Assembly (NCBI RefSeq): GCF_001598235.1
Contig: NZ_BCYO01000005.1
Location: 1-64,000, forward strand
Origin: Polaromonas jejuensis NBRC 106434
GTDB lineage: Bacteria > Pseudomonadota > Gammaproteobacteria > Burkholderiales > Burkholderiaceae_C
DNA length: 64,000 nucleotides
Direction of reading: 5' to 3'
Position 1 is the stretch's first letter, and every line of letters starts with the position of its first letter. Positions 24,743 to 35,462 of this stretch are shown here, in pieces. Below the pieces are notes generated by a model. It did no database searches. It saw nothing but the letters and a program-made list of their open reading frames with translations, and was not told where the DNA came from. The translations under genes were made by a program, and so were the position numbers.

Positions 24743-25054
24743 ATGTCAGATCCCATGCGAATCCGGGCCCAGGCCCAAGGCGATAAAGTCACTGCGCGCG
24801 TGCTGGTGAGCCACGAAATGGAAAGCGGCCAGCGCAAGGATGCCGCCGGCAAGATCGTGCCGGCCTGGTTCATCCAGAGCATCAGCGCGACCTGCAACGG
24901 CAAGACCGTCATGAGCGCCCAGTGGGGCACGGCCGTCTCCAAGAACCCGTTCGTGCAGTTCAGCTTCAGGGGCGGCAAGGCGGGCGACAAGCTGGCCGTG
25001 AGCTGGGTCGACAACCGCGGCGACAAGCGCACCGACGAAGCCGTGATTTCCTGA
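24743..25054 (+). CDS. soxZ: Thiosulfate-oxidation carrier protein SoxZ
   Basis: 103 aa immunoglobulin-like protein without its own signal peptide, so it is exported piggyback with SoxY. Family marks are MRIRAQAQGDKVTARVLVSHEM, PAWFIQSISATCNGK and KNPFVQFSFRGGKAGDKLAVSWVDN. It forms the heterodimer with SoxY. The ribosome site AAGGA is upstream. soxA follows after 72 nt. Confidence 0.95.
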   Translation: MSDPMRIRAQAQGDKVTARVLVSHEMESGQRKDAAGKIVPAWFIQSISATCNGKTVMSAQWGTAVSKNPFVQFSFRGGKAGDKLAVSWVDNRGDKRTDEAVIS

Positions 25055-25126
25055 GGGGCTGGCCCCGCAGCAGCCCCCGGCGCGAAATCCACTCGCGCCC
25101 ATAACAACCATTGAGGAGACGACACG

Positions 25127-25924
25127 ATGAAATGGACCCTCTTAGGGCTGGCGGCGCTGGCCGCCATGCCCCTGTCTGCGGCTGCCCAGAAAAGCACCGC
25201 GGAGGGCATCGCCGAATACCGCGCCATGCTGGCCGACGGCAATCCGGCCGAGCTGTACGAAGCCAAGGGCGAGGCGCTCTGGAAGCAGGCACGCGGCCCC
25301 AAAAACGCGTCGCTGGAAAAATGCGACCTGGGCCAGGGCCCGGGCGTGGTGAAGGGCGCTTTTGTCGAGCTGCCGCGTTTTTTTTCGGACACGCAGCGCG
25401 TGCAGGACCTGGAGTCCCGCCTGCTGACCTGCATGGAGCAGTTGCAGGGTTTTAACGCCGCCGAGATCGCCAAAACCAGCTTTGGCGCGGGCGAGCAGAA
25501 ATCCATCGAATCCCTGGTGGCCTATATTTCCGGCGAGTCGCGCGGCATGAACTTCAATGTGCCGCAGACGCATGCCAAGGAAAAGCTGATGTATGAGGTG
25601 GGCAAGAAGGTGTTTTACCTGCGCGGCGGACCCTACGATTTCTCCTGCGCGTCCTGCCACGGTGAAGACAACAAGCGCGTGCGCCTGCAAGACCTGCCCA
25701 ACCTGACCAAACAGCCCGGCGCCAGCACCGGCTTTGGCGCCTGGCCGGCCTACCGTGTCTCCAGCGGCGACCTGTGGAGCATGCAGCGCCGCCTGAACGA
25801 CTGCTACCGGCAGCAGCGCTTTCCGTTCCCGGGCTACGCCTCGGATGCGACCATCGCGCTGGGCGTCTACATGGGCGTGAACAGCAAGGGCGGTGCTTCC
25901 ACGGCACCCGCCCTGAAACGCTAA
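25127..25924 (+). CDS. soxA: Sulfur-oxidising cytochrome SoxA (one heme site)
   Basis: 265 aa secreted protein with a signal peptide ending near AAAQ (residue 20-21). Only the C-terminal heme motif is complete: CASCH (174-178), with the cysteine persulfide ligand C226 in RRLNDCYRQQRFP. In the N-terminal domain the CxxCH of diheme SoxA is lost, leaving C66 and C102, the expected disulfide of the monoheme type. With SoxX it conjugates thiosulfate to SoxY oxidatively. The start ATG has GAGGAG 9 nt upstream. Confidence 0.93.
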   Translation: MKWTLLGLAALAAMPLSAAAQKSTAEGIAEYRAMLADGNPAELYEAKGEALWKQARGPKNASLEKCDLGQGPGVVKGAFVELPRFFSDTQRVQDLESRLLTCMEQLQGFNAAEIAKTSFGAGEQKSIESLVAYISGESRGMNFNVPQTHAKEKLMYEVGKKVFYLRGGPYDFSCASCHGEDNKRVRLQDLPNLTKQPGASTGFGAWPAYRVSSGDLWSMQRRLNDCYRQQRFPFPGYASDATIALGVYMGVNSKGGASTAPALKR

Positions 25925-25947
25925 ACCCGGCGGGAAGGATGATAGAG

Positions 25948-26604
25948 ATGAACAAGATGCACAAAAAAACCGCCGTGCTGGCTCTTGGCGTGGCCCTTGT
26001 CACCTTGCTGGCCAGCTGCGCCGTGGCGCCCAGCGCCCAGCAGGTGGACGAAACCACCCAGCAGGTGCTGAAGAGCTCATTCCGCGAGCAGGGCATTGCC
26101 AGGCTGGACCGCCTGGTGATGGATGCGTCCAACCAGGCCTGCTCCGACGCGGCCGGTGGCGCGCTGGACGACAAACTCGCCCAAGCCCTTGAAGCGGCCA
26201 ACCTGAAGACGGTGAAGCTGCCTTCCGATGGCAAGTTCATTGGCAACTGGAGCGAGGGCGAGAAAATCGCCCAGAACGGCCGTGGCCTGACCTGGAGCGA
26301 CAAACCCGGCGAAGCCAATGGCGGCAGCTGCTACAACTGCCACCAGATCAGCAAGGAGGAACTCTCCTTCGGCTCGATTGGCCCGAGCCTGTACCACTAC
26401 GGCAAGCTGCGCGGCGTGAGCGATCCGGCGGCAGAAGCCAGCAAGCCCATCGTGGCGTACACCTGGGGCAAGCTGTGGAATGCCAAGGCCTACAACGCCT
26501 GCTCCGGCATGCCCCGCTTCGGCCATGCCGGCATCCTGAGCGAGCAGCAAATCCGCGATGTGATGGCGCTGCTGCTGGACCCGCAATCGCCTGTCAACAA
26601 GTAA
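25948..26604 (+). CDS. soxX: Sulfur-oxidising cytochrome SoxX
   Basis: 218 aa. The heme site is CYNCH (128-132) and the axial-methionine region is ACSGMPRFGHAG (M188). The N-terminus MNKMHKKTAVLALGVALVTLLASC fits a lipoprotein signal (LASC, C24), which is unusual since most SoxX are soluble periplasmic proteins. A 100-residue N-terminal extension with one extra cysteine (NQACSDA) precedes the heme domain, as in larger SoxX. GGGAAGG precedes two ATGs; 25948 gives the better spacing, 25939 is the alternative. It forms SoxXA. Confidence 0.9.
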   Translation: MNKMHKKTAVLALGVALVTLLASCAVAPSAQQVDETTQQVLKSSFREQGIARLDRLVMDASNQACSDAAGGALDDKLAQALEAANLKTVKLPSDGKFIGNWSEGEKIAQNGRGLTWSDKPGEANGGSCYNCHQISKEELSFGSIGPSLYHYGKLRGVSDPAAEASKPIVAYTWGKLWNAKAYNACSGMPRFGHAGILSEQQIRDVMALLLDPQSPVNK

Positions 26605-26613
26605 TTGATGGTG

Positions 26614-26668
26614 TTTCAGGCTGTTTGCCCAGGTAGAACGGGTGCAGCCAGCTATCAAATCAATAGCG
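26614..26668 (+). repeat. Dispersed repeat, copy E
   Basis: TTTCAGGCTGTTTGCCCAGG, AACGGGTGCAGCCA, then GCTATCAAATCAATAGC. The right arm is here a nearly perfect dyad (GCTAT...ATAGC). It fills most of the space between soxX and soxB. Confidence 0.7.
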
Positions 26669-26711
26669 AATTCAACATGCGCCTGGCGCGCCAGGCAGGA
26701 TACCTGACGCC

Positions 26712-28427
26712 ATGAATCTTTCCCGCCGCGAGTTTGCAAGTGTCATGGCGGCCGCGCTGGCCGCCGGTTTCCCGCTGCAGCGCGAGGCCGGCGCGGCCCA
26801 GGCCGCAGGCCTTTATGAACTGCCGCGCCGCGGCAATGTGCATCTGCTGCACATGACCGACTGCCATGCCCAGTTGCTGCCGATTTATTTCCGCGAGCCC
26901 TCAGTCAACCTCGGCGTGGGCGCGATGGGCGGGCAGGTGCCCCATCTGGTGGGCGAGCATTTGCTGAAGGCGGCCAGCCTGAAGTCCGGCACGGCCGAGG
27001 CGCATGCCCTGACCAGCCTGAACTTCGAGCGCGCCGCGCACCAGTACGGCAAGGTCGGTGGCTTTGCGCATCTGGCCACGCTGGTCAGGCGGCTGAAGGC
27101 GGGGCGCCCGGGCGCCCTGCTGCTGGATGGCGGCGACACCTGGCAGGGCAGCGCGACCGCGCTCTGGACGCAGGGCCAGGACATGGTCGATGCCGCCAAG
27201 CTGCTGGGCGTCGACGTGATGACCGGCCACTGGGATTTCACCTACGGCGAAGAGCGCATCAAGAAAATCGTCGAGCAGGATTTTGCCGGCAAGGTCGACT
27301 TTGTGGCGCAGAACGTCCAGACCAGCGACTTTGGCGATCCGGTGTTCAAGCCTTATGTGATCAAGGAGATGAATGGCGTGGCGGTCGCCATCGTCGGCCA
27401 GGCCTTTCCCTACACGCCGATTGCCAACCCGGCGTGGCAAACGCCCAACTGGACCTTCGGCATCCGCGAAAGCGAGATGCAGGACACCGTCAACGAGGCC
27501 CGCGCCAAGGGCGCCCAGGCCGTGGTGCTGCTGAGCCACAACGGCATGGATGTGGACCTCAAGATGGCCTCGCGCGTCACCGGGATCGACGCCATTCTGG
27601 GCGGCCACACGCACGATGGCGTACCGGTGCCGGTGATCGTCAAAAACGCCGGAGGCCAGACCATCGTCACCAATGCGGGCAGCAACGGCAAGTTTCTGGG
27701 CGTGCTCGATCTGGACGTCAGGGACAAGAAGGTGGTCGGTTTCAACTACCGCCTGCTGCCGGTGTTCTCCAATCTGCTGCCGGCGGATGCGGCCATGCGC
27801 TCATTGATCTCGACGATACGCGCGCCTTACGAGGCCAAGCTGTCGGAAAAGCTGGCGGTGACCGAAGGCACACTCTTTCGCCGCGGCAATTTCAATGGCA
27901 CGTTTGACCAGGTGATCCTCGACGCCCTGATGGATGTGCGCGGGGCCGAAATCGCTTTTTCTCCCGGCTTCCGCTGGGGCACCTCGCTGCTGCCGGGCCA
28001 GGCCATCACCCGCGAGCATGTGATGGACCAGACGGCCATCACCTACCCCTGGACCACCCTCACGGACATGCGCGGCGAGATGATCAAAACCATTCTCGAA
28101 GACGTCGGCGACAACCTCTTTAACCCCGATCCTTATTACCAGCAGGGCGGTGACATGGTGCGCGTGGGCGGTCTCACCTACACCTGCGAACCCGGCGCGA
28201 GGATGGGCGCGCGCATCCAGAACATGCGCCTGAATGGCCGGCTGATCGAGGCCGACAAGACCTACAAGGTGGCCGGCTGGGCACCCGTGGCGGAAGCCGG
28301 CAAAAACGCCGGGCCGCCGGTCTGGGAGGTAGTTGAAAGCTATCTCAAGGCGAAAAAAGTCATCAAGCCCGTCAGGCCCAATACCCCGGATCTGGTCGGT
28401 GTGGCGGGCAATCCGGGGCTTGCCTAA
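26712..28427 (+). CDS. soxB: Thiosulfohydrolase SoxB
   Basis: 571 aa periplasmic dimanganese enzyme of the 5'-nucleotidase family. A Tat signal is visible (SRREFASVMAAALAAG). Metal-site motifs are HMTDCHAQ (D50, H52), DGGDTWQGS (139-147), GHWDF, HNGMDVD and GGHTHDG. It releases sulfate from SoxY-bound thiosulfonate. It is the last gene of the sox run; no soxV, soxW, soxE or soxF is adjacent. The next 222 nt, up to odhA, have no gene. Confidence 0.95.
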   Translation: MNLSRREFASVMAAALAAGFPLQREAGAAQAAGLYELPRRGNVHLLHMTDCHAQLLPIYFREPSVNLGVGAMGGQVPHLVGEHLLKAASLKSGTAEAHALTSLNFERAAHQYGKVGGFAHLATLVRRLKAGRPGALLLDGGDTWQGSATALWTQGQDMVDAAKLLGVDVMTGHWDFTYGEERIKKIVEQDFAGKVDFVAQNVQTSDFGDPVFKPYVIKEMNGVAVAIVGQAFPYTPIANPAWQTPNWTFGIRESEMQDTVNEARAKGAQAVVLLSHNGMDVDLKMASRVTGIDAILGGHTHDGVPVPVIVKNAGGQTIVTNAGSNGKFLGVLDLDVRDKKVVGFNYRLLPVFSNLLPADAAMRSLISTIRAPYEAKLSEKLAVTEGTLFRRGNFNGTFDQVILDALMDVRGAEIAFSPGFRWGTSLLPGQAITREHVMDQTAITYPWTTLTDMRGEMIKTILEDVGDNLFNPDPYYQQGGDMVRVGGLTYTCEPGARMGARIQNMRLNGRLIEADKTYKVAGWAPVAEAGKNAGPPVWEVVESYLKAKKVIKPVRPNTPDLVGVAGNPGLA

Positions 28428-28649
28428 GCCGGTTTTTTGGCACTGAATCGATGTAACAGTGCGTTTTTCCGCCGGGCGACATCGGCGCGACCTCACGGCC
28501 GAGGTCTTTCGGTGGCACAATCTAGCCTGTTTCTGAAGGCCCTTCCTGCCACAGTCGCATCCGCTAATCGGTCCAGCCGTGTTGCGGAAGGTTAATCAAC
28601 CAGCTTTAACCAGCTTATGTTTCCCCAAGGGAAACGGAGGTCAGCGGAT

Positions 28650-31538
28650 ATGAGTTCCAACTCGCAGTCATCTGCGTCTGTCTACACTGCCTATCAAGGC
28701 AATACCTATCTTTTCGGCGGCAATGCGCCCTATGTCGAAGAGATGTATGAAAACTACCTCGCCAATCCGGGCAGCGTGCCCGACAACTGGCGCGAGTATT
28801 TCGACGCACTACAAAATGTTCCGGCCGCCGACGGCAGCAATGCCAAGGACGTTCCGCATCTGCCGGTCATCAATGCGTTTGCCGAGCGCGCCAAACAGGG
28901 CCAGACCAAGGTCGTGGTCGCCAGCGCCGACCTGGAAATGGGGCGCAAGCGCACGGCTGTCCAGCAACTGATTGCTGCTTACCGCAACGTCGGCGCCCGC
29001 TGGGCCGACCTGGACCCCTTGAAGCGCGCCGAACGCGACAATATTCCTGAACTGGACCCGTCTTTCTACGGCTTCAGCGATGCCGACCAGGAAACGGTGT
29101 TCGACACCAGCAACACCTTCTTCGGCAAGGAAACCATGAGCTTGCGCGAGCTGATGAACGCGCTGCGCGAGACCTACTGCGGCACGATTGGCGCCGAGTA
29201 CATGTATGCCACCGACCAGAACCAGAAGCGCTGGTGGCAGCAGAAGCTGGAGAACATCCGCAGCAAGCCGAACTTCAATGCCGAGAAGAAAAAGCACATT
29301 CTGGAACGCCTGACGGCCGCCGAAGGCCTGGAGCGCTTTCTCCACACCAAGTTCGTGGGCCAGAAGCGGTTTTCACTGGAAGGCGGCGAGAGCTTCATCG
29401 CCTCGATGGACGAGCTGATCCAGTCGGCCGGCGCCAAGGGCGTGCAGGAAATCGTGATCGGCATGGCCCACCGCGGCCGCCTCAACGTGCTGGTCAATTC
29501 GCTAGGCAAGATGCCGGCCGACCTGTTCGCCGAGTTCGATCACACCGCGCCGGAAGACCTGCCCTCGGGTGACGTGAAATACCACCAGGGCTTCAGTTCC
29601 GATGTCAGCACCTCAGGTGGCGCGGTGCATCTCTCGCTGGCCTTCAACCCCTCGCATCTGGAGATTGTCAACCCGGTGGTCGAAGGCTCGGTGCGCGCCC
29701 GCATGGACCGCCGCGATGATCCGCATGGCCAGCAGGTGCTGCCTGTGCTGGTGCATGGCGATGCCGCTTTTGCCGGCCAGGGCGTGAACCAGGAAACCCT
29801 GGCGCTGGCCCAGACCCGTGGTTACTACACGGGCGGCACGGTGCACATCATCATCAACAACCAGATCGGTTTCACCACCTCCGACCCGCGCGACGCGCGC
29901 TCGACGCTGTACTGCACCGACATCGTCAAGATGATCGAGTCGCCCGTGCTGCACGTGAACGGCGATGACCCGGAAGCCGTGGTGCTGGCCACCCAGCTGG
30001 CGCTGGAGTTCCGCATGGAGTTCCGCAAGGATGTGGTGGTGGACATCATCTGCTTCCGCAAGCTGGGCCACAACGAGCAGGACACGCCTGCGCTGACCCA
30101 GCCGCTGATGTACAAGAAGATCGCCGCCCACCCCGGCACCCGCAAGCTTTATGCCGACAAGCTGGCCACGCAAGGCCTGGGCGAGACCCTTGGCGACGAC
30201 ATGAGCAAGGCCTATCGCGCCGCCATGGATGCGGGCAAGCACACGGTGGATCCTGTGCTCACCAACTTCAAGAGCAAGTACGCGGTGGACTGGAACCCCT
30301 TCCTGGGCAAGAAGTGGACCGACGCCGGCGATACCGCCATTCCCCTGGCGGAGTGGAAGCGCCTGGCCGAGAAAATCACCATCATCCCTGAAACCGTCAC
30401 ACCGCACCAGCTGGTCAAGAAGGTCTATGACGACCGCGCGGCCATGGGCCGGGGCGACATCCCCGTGGATTGGGGCATGGGTGAGCACATGGCTTTTGCC
30501 TCGCTGGTTTCCAGCGGTTTCCCCGTGCGCCTGTCGGGCGAGGATTGCGGACGCGGCACCTTCACGCACCGCCACTCCGTGATTCACGACCAGAAGCGCG
30601 AGAAGTGGGACACCGGCACCTATGTGCCTTTGCAAAACGTGGCTGAAAACCAGGCACCGTTTGTCGTGATCGACTCCATCCTGTCCGAAGAGGCGGTGCT
30701 GGGCTTCGAATACGGCTATGCCTCCAACGACCCCAACACGCTGGTGATCTGGGAAGCCCAGTTCGGCGATTTCGCCAACGGCGCCCAGGTCGTGATCGAC
30801 CAGTTCATCGCTTCCGGCGAAGTGAAATGGGGCCGCGTCAACGGCCTGACGCTGATGCTGCCGCACGGCTATGAGGGCCAGGGCCCCGAGCACAGTTCGG
30901 CACGCCTGGAGCGTTTCATGCAGTTGTCGGCCGACACCAACATGCAGATCGTGCAGCCCACCACGGCCAGCCAGATCTTCCATGTGCTGCGCCGCCAGAT
31001 GGTGCGCAACCTGCGCAAGCCGCTGATCATCATGACGCCCAAGTCGCTGCTGCGTAACAAGGATGCGACATCGCCGCTGTCCGAGTTCACCAAGGGCGGC
31101 TTCCAGACGGTGATTCCCGAGCAGAATGAAGCGATTGACAAGAAGGCCGACAAGGTCAAGCGCGTGATTGCCTGCTCCGGCAAGGTGTACTACGACCTGG
31201 TCAAAAAACGCACCGAGAAGGAAGCGGACGACGTGGCCATCATCCGTGTCGAGCAGCTCTATCCCTTCCCGCACAAGGCGTTTGCGACCGAACTCAAGAA
31301 GTATCCGAATGTCACCGATATTGTGTGGTGCCAGGACGAGCCGCAAAACCAGGGTGCCTGGTTCTTTGTGCAGCATTACATCCACGAAAACATGCAGGAT
31401 GGCCAGAAGCTGGGTTACTCCGGCCGCGCCGCCTCGGCATCGCCTGCCGTGGGTTATTCGCATCTGCACCAGGAACAGCAAAAAGCGCTGGTGGATGGCG
31501 CGTTTGCCAAGCTCAAGGGTTTTGTGCTGACCAAATAA
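28650..31538 (+). CDS. odhA: 2-oxoglutarate dehydrogenase E1 component
   Basis: 962 aa thiamine-diphosphate enzyme that decarboxylates 2-oxoglutarate in the TCA cycle. The N-terminal E1-specific segment [20 protein letters not shown] is present, then [11 protein letters not shown], the ThDP region starting GDAAFAGQG, and C-terminal transketolase-type parts ([39 protein letters not shown]). The start at ATG 28650 has GGAGG 12 nt before it. It begins the odhA-odhB-lpd operon; the promoter should lie in 28428-28649, where only weak candidates are visible. Confidence 0.95.
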   Translation: MSSNSQSSASVYTAYQGNTYLFGGNAPYVEEMYENYLANPGSVPDNWREYFDALQNVPAADGSNAKDVPHLPVINAFAERAKQGQTKVVVASADLEMGRKRTAVQQLIAAYRNVGARWADLDPLKRAERDNIPELDPSFYGFSDADQETVFDTSNTFFGKETMSLRELMNALRETYCGTIGAEYMYATDQNQKRWWQQKLENIRSKPNFNAEKKKHILERLTAAEGLERFLHTKFVGQKRFSLEGGESFIASMDELIQSAGAKGVQEIVIGMAHRGRLNVLVNSLGKMPADLFAEFDHTAPEDLPSGDVKYHQGFSSDVSTSGGAVHLSLAFNPSHLEIVNPVVEGSVRARMDRRDDPHGQQVLPVLVHGDAAFAGQGVNQETLALAQTRGYYTGGTVHIIINNQIGFTTSDPRDARSTLYCTDIVKMIESPVLHVNGDDPEAVVLATQLALEFRMEFRKDVVVDIICFRKLGHNEQDTPALTQPLMYKKIAAHPGTRKLYADKLATQGLGETLGDDMSKAYRAAMDAGKHTVDPVLTNFKSKYAVDWNPFLGKKWTDAGDTAIPLAEWKRLAEKITIIPETVTPHQLVKKVYDDRAAMGRGDIPVDWGMGEHMAFASLVSSGFPVRLSGEDCGRGTFTHRHSVIHDQKREKWDTGTYVPLQNVAENQAPFVVIDSILSEEAVLGFEYGYASNDPNTLVIWEAQFGDFANGAQVVIDQFIASGEVKWGRVNGLTLMLPHGYEGQGPEHSSARLERFMQLSADTNMQIVQPTTASQIFHVLRRQMVRNLRKPLIIMTPKSLLRNKDATSPLSEFTKGGFQTVIPEQNEAIDKKADKVKRVIACSGKVYYDLVKKRTEKEADDVAIIRVEQLYPFPHKAFATELKKYPNVTDIVWCQDEPQNQGAWFFVQHYIHENMQDGQKLGYSGRAASASPAVGYSHLHQEQQKALVDGAFAKLKGFVLTK

Positions 31539-31582
31539 GGTCGCGGCAGTCCTTCAACAAGAACACACACGAAAGAAACAAC

Positions 31583-32848
31583 ATGGCTATCGTAGAAGTT
31601 AAAGTCCCCCAGCTGTCCGAGTCCGTGGCCGAGGCCACCATGCTGCAGTGGAAAAAGAAAATCGGCGAGGCAATCGCTGTTGACGAAATCCTGATCGAAA
31701 TCGAAACCGACAAGGTCGTGCTCGAAGTGCCGGCCCCGTCCGCCGGCGTGCTGACCGAACTGGTCGTGGCCGATGGCGGCACGGTGGTGTCGGATCAGGT
31801 GATCGCGAAAATTGATACCGAAGGCAAGGCCGGCGCTGTCGCGTCTGCGCCCGCGGCCGCGGCACCGGCTGCCGCCACCACTGCGGCGCCAGCACCCGCT
31901 GCGGCAGCCGGTGGCGCCATGGCCGGCGTGGCCATGCCGGCCGCTGCCAAGCTGATGGCAGACCACCAGCTGGCGGCCGGCTCGGTGCCCGGCACCGGCA
32001 GGGACGGCCGCGTCACCAAGGGTGATGTGCTGGCGGCAACCGCCGCTGGTGCTCCCAAATCGGTAGCGCCTAGTGCAATCCCGACGGGTGCTCCAACCAC
32101 TTCATTGCCACAAGTCGCGGCGCCTGTGAAGGCCGCTGACCTGGGCGAGCGTCCCGAGCAGCGCGTGCCCATGAGCCGCCTGCGCGCGCGCGTGGCCGAG
32201 CGTCTGCTGCAGTCGCAATCGACCAACGCCATCTTGACGACCTTCAACGAAGTCAACATGGCGCCGGTGATGGACATGCGCAAGAAGTTCCAGGACACCT
32301 TCACCAAGGAACACGGCGTGAAGATCGGTTTCATGAGCTTTTTCGTGAAGGCCGCCGTGCATGCGCTGAAAAAATACCCCGTGCTGAACGCTTCGGTGGA
32401 TAGCAATGACATCGTCTACCACGGCTATTTCGACATCGGTATCGCCGTCGGTTCGCCACGCGGCCTGGTGGTGCCCATTCTGCGCAACGCCGACCAGATG
32501 AGCTTTGCCGACATCGAGAAAAAGATCGCTGAATACGGCCAGAAGGCCCGCGACGGCAAGCTGGGCATCGAAGAGATGACCGGCGGCACCTTCTCTATCT
32601 CCAACGGCGGTACGTTCGGCTCCATGCTGTCGACCCCCATCATCAACCCGCCCCAGTCCGCGATTCTCGGCGTGCACGCCACCAAGGACCGTGCCGTGGT
32701 TGAAAACGGCCAGATCGTGATCCGCCCGATGAACTACCTGGCCATGAGCTATGACCACCGCATCATCGACGGCCGCGAAGCCGTGCTGGGCCTGGTCGCC
32801 ATGAAAGAGGCGCTGGAAGACCCAGCCCGCCTGCTGTTCGAGATTTAA
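31583..32848 (+). CDS. odhB: 2-oxoglutarate dehydrogenase E2 component (dihydrolipoyl succinyltransferase)
   Basis: 421 aa. A lipoyl domain occupies residues 1-77, with the lipoylated lysine K44 in [11 protein letters not shown]. An Ala/Pro linker and the E3-binding domain follow ([34 protein letters not shown] region, about 114-150). The catalytic domain ends with the H392-x3-D396 motif in SYDHRIIDG. It transfers the succinyl group to CoA. The second linker contains DNA (32035-32070) that weakly matches the dispersed repeat. The start [14 protein letters not shown] fits the family. It lies 44 nt after odhA. Confidence 0.95.
   Translation: MAIVEVKVPQLSESVAEATMLQWKKKIGEAIAVDEILIEIETDKVVLEVPAPSAGVLTELVVADGGTVVSDQVIAKIDTEGKAGAVASAPAAAAPAAATTAAPAPAAAAGGAMAGVAMPAAAKLMADHQLAAGSVPGTGRDGRVTKGDVLAATAAGAPKSVAPSAIPTGAPTTSLPQVAAPVKAADLGERPEQRVPMSRLRARVAERLLQSQSTNAILTTFNEVNMAPVMDMRKKFQDTFTKEHGVKIGFMSFFVKAAVHALKKYPVLNASVDSNDIVYHGYFDIGIAVGSPRGLVVPILRNADQMSFADIEKKIAEYGQKARDGKLGIEEMTGGTFSISNGGTFGSMLSTPIINPPQSAILGVHATKDRAVVENGQIVIRPMNYLAMSYDHRIIDGREAVLGLVAMKEALEDPARLLFEI
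32035..32070 (+). repeat. Possible repeat-derived segment in the odhB linker, copy J (weak)
   Basis: GCTCCCAAATCGGTAGCGCC resembles GCTCCTGATTTGATAGCG of the rluB copy and has the same reading frame. By eye 15 of 21 positions agree. The flanking part aligns only with a gap, so chance is possible. Confidence 0.25.
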
Positions 32849-32917
32849 AACCTGTCGGGGCATGAGGGCGGTCGCCGTCTGGCCGGCCGCCTCGCCCCTC
32901 ATTCACTGGAAAAGAAC

Positions 32918-34345
32918 ATGTCCAAACAATTTGACGTGATCGTCATCGGTGGCGGTCCTGGCGGCTATGTCGCCGCTATTCGCGCAGCGCAGCTGGGCTT
33001 TAATGTCGCCTGTATCGACGAGTGGAAAAACGCCAAGGGCGGCCCAGCCCTGGGCGGCACCTGCACCAACGTCGGCTGCATTCCCTCCAAGGCCTTGCTG
33101 CAGTCTTCGGAACACTTCGACCATGCCGGCCATCACTTTGCCGAGCACGGCATTGGCCTGAAAGACCTGAGCATCGATGTGGCCAAGATGCTTGGCCGCA
33201 AAGACACCGTCGTCAAGCAAAACAACGATGGCATTCAGTACCTGTTCAAGAAGAACAAGGTCACCTTCTTTCATGGCCGCGCTTCGTTCGCGGCGGCCAA
33301 GGATGGCGTGTACGACATCAAGGTCGCGGGCACGGCGGAAGAAACCATTTCCGGCAAGCATGTCATCGTGGCCACGGGTTCCAATGCCCGCGCATTGCCT
33401 GGCGCGCCTTTTGACGAGGAAAACATCCTCTCGAACGACGGCGCGCTGCGCGTAGCCGCGGTCCCCAAGAAGCTCGGCCTGATCGGTTCCGGGGTGATCG
33501 GTCTGGAAATGGGCTCGGTCTGGCGCCGTCTCGGCGCAGAAGTCACGGTTCTGGAAGGCCTGCCCACATTTTTGGGCGCGGTCGATCAGCAGATCGCCAA
33601 GGAAGCCCACAAGGCTTTCACCAAGCAAGGCCTGAAGATTGAACTCGGCGTGACGGTGGGTGAGGTCAAGTCCGGCAAAAAGAGCCTGTCCGTTGCCTAT
33701 ACCAACGCCAAGGGCGAAGCGCAGACGCTGGAAGTCGACAAGCTGATCGTCTCGATCGGCCGCGTGGCCAACACCATCGGTCTGGCACCTGAAACCGTGG
33801 GCCTGAAGCTCGATGAGCGCGGCGCCATCGTGGTTGACGATGAATGCAAAACCAATTTGCCCAATGTGTGGGCCATTGGTGACGTGGTGCGCGGCCCGAT
33901 GCTGGCGCACAAGGCCGAGGAAGAAGGCGTTGCGGTGGCCGAGCGCATCGCCGGCCAGCACGGCCACGTCAACTTCAACACCATTCCCTGGGTGATTTAC
34001 ACCAATCCCGAGATTGCATGGGTCGGTCAGACCGAAGAGCAGTTGAAGGCCGCCGGGCGCGCTTACAAGGCGGGTACTTTCCCCTTCATGGCCAACGGCC
34101 GTGCGCGTGCTTTGGGCGACACCACGGGCATGGTGAAGATGCTGGCCGATGCGGCCACGGACGAGATTCTGGGCGTTCATATTGTTGGCCCCATGGCCAG
34201 CGAGCTGATTGCCGAATGCGTGGTGGCCATGGAGTTCCGCGCCAGCAGCGAGGACATCGCGCGCATTTGCCACGCCCATCCATCGCTCAGCGAAGCCACC
34301 AAGGAGGCGGCGCTGGCGGTTGACAAGCGTACGCTGAACTTCTGA
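32918..34345 (+). CDS. lpdA: Dihydrolipoyl dehydrogenase (E3)
   Basis: 475 aa FAD-dependent disulfide oxidoreductase. FAD site [14 protein letters not shown] is at the N-terminus, and the redox pair C49/C54 lies in [15 protein letters not shown]. The NAD site is [16 protein letters not shown], and the C-terminal catalytic HxxxxE region is [11 protein letters not shown]. It reoxidises the lipoyl group of OdhB with NAD+. It is third in the odh operon, 69 nt behind odhB. No lipoyl domain is fused, unlike some pyruvate dehydrogenase-linked copies. Confidence 0.95.
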   Translation: MSKQFDVIVIGGGPGGYVAAIRAAQLGFNVACIDEWKNAKGGPALGGTCTNVGCIPSKALLQSSEHFDHAGHHFAEHGIGLKDLSIDVAKMLGRKDTVVKQNNDGIQYLFKKNKVTFFHGRASFAAAKDGVYDIKVAGTAEETISGKHVIVATGSNARALPGAPFDEENILSNDGALRVAAVPKKLGLIGSGVIGLEMGSVWRRLGAEVTVLEGLPTFLGAVDQQIAKEAHKAFTKQGLKIELGVTVGEVKSGKKSLSVAYTNAKGEAQTLEVDKLIVSIGRVANTIGLAPETVGLKLDERGAIVVDDECKTNLPNVWAIGDVVRGPMLAHKAEEEGVAVAERIAGQHGHVNFNTIPWVIYTNPEIAWVGQTEEQLKAAGRAYKAGTFPFMANGRARALGDTTGMVKMLADAATDEILGVHIVGPMASELIAECVVAMEFRASSEDIARICHAHPSLSEATKEAALAVDKRTLNF

Positions 34346-34358
34346 CAGTTCGGGCCCG

Positions 34359-35462
34359 GTGACACAACTGGTGCGCTCAGCCTACGAGGCTGAACTCGCA
34401 ACGCGGGGCTACACAAGCGACCCCGCGCAATTGCGTGCGATCGATGCGCTGGAGCGCTGCGCCACGGAATGGGCGGCCTTCAAGGCGCAGCGATCGAACG
34501 CCCTCAAGAAGCTGATCAACCGGCCGGACGTTCCCCGTGGCGTGTACATGTACGGGGGCGTGGGGCGGGGTAAAAGCTTTCTGATGGACTGCTTTTTCGG
34601 CGCCGTGCCGCTGAAACGAAAAATCCGGCTGCATTTTCACGAGTTCATGCGTGAGGTGCACCGGGAACTGCAGGACTTGCACGGCACTTCAAACCCGCTC
34701 GATGAGTTGGGCAAACGCATTGCCAAACGCTACCGGCTGATCTGCTTCGATGAGTTTCATGTGGCGGACATCACCGACGCCATGATTCTTCACCGCTTGC
34801 TGGCGGCGCTGTTTGACAATGGGGTGGGCTTTGTGACCACCTCCAATTTCCAGCCGGATGCGCTTTACCCCAACGGCCTGCATCGGGATCGCATCCTGCC
34901 CGCCATTGACCTGCTGAAGGCCAGGCTGGAGGTCATCAACGTCGACAACGGTACGGACTACCGCCGGCGCACCCTGGAGCTGGCAAGGCTCTACCACACG
35001 CCGCTGGGCCCAGAGGCCGATGCCGAGATGATGGAAACTTTTAACCGTCTGGCGGAGTCACAGGATGAAAATCCGGTGTTGCACATCGAGTCCCGGCAGA
35101 TCTTGGCCAGGCGCAAGGCCGGTGGTGTGGTGTGGTTTGATTTCAAGGCCTTGTGCGGCGGCCCGCGCTCGCAAAACGACTACCTTGAGATTGCCAGCCA
35201 GTTCCATACGGTATTGCTGAGCGATGTGCCTTATATGCCGGTCAGGATGGCGTCCGAAGCCCGGCGCTTCACCTGGTTGGTTGATGTGCTGTATGACCGG
35301 CGGGTCAAGCTCATCATGTCGGCCGCTGTGGCGCCCGAGGCCTTGTACACGGAAGGCCCGCTGGTGCATGAGTTTCCCCGTACCGTGTCGCGGCTCAATG
35401 AAATGCAGTCAATGGAATTTCTGGCGCTGGAGCACCGGAATGTGGATACTTCACTGACATGA
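34359..35462 (+). CDS. zapE: ZapE (AFG1-like) ATPase, cell division associated
   Basis: 367 aa AFG1/ZapE family P-loop ATPase: Walker A GGVGRGKSF (66-74), Walker B RLICFDEFHV, sensor region FVTTSNFQPDALYPNGLHRDR. In E. coli ZapE binds FtsZ and affects Z-ring stability under low oxygen. GTG 34359 is the start that gives the complete N-terminus (MTQLVRSAYEAELATRGY). It is 13 nt behind lpdA and overlaps the next gene by 4 nt (ATGA). Confidence 0.88.
   Translation: MTQLVRSAYEAELATRGYTSDPAQLRAIDALERCATEWAAFKAQRSNALKKLINRPDVPRGVYMYGGVGRGKSFLMDCFFGAVPLKRKIRLHFHEFMREVHRELQDLHGTSNPLDELGKRIAKRYRLICFDEFHVADITDAMILHRLLAALFDNGVGFVTTSNFQPDALYPNGLHRDRILPAIDLLKARLEVINVDNGTDYRRRTLELARLYHTPLGPEADAEMMETFNRLAESQDENPVLHIESRQILARRKAGGVVWFDFKALCGGPRSQNDYLEIASQFHTVLLSDVPYMPVRMASEARRFTWLVDVLYDRRVKLIMSAAVAPEALYTEGPLVHEFPRTVSRLNEMQSMEFLALEHRNVDTSLT

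Noticed and set aside
18033..28427. The prpE-xdhC-sox block as a recently acquired island
   Set aside because: Base composition and codon use look like the rest, and there is no integrase, tRNA or direct repeat at the edges. The dispersed repeats are also found outside it.
29613..31481. Very long open frame (622 codons) on the minus strand opposite odhA
   Set aside because: Same effect: GC-rich third positions of odhA remove antisense stop codons. The product looks compositionally biased and has no family.
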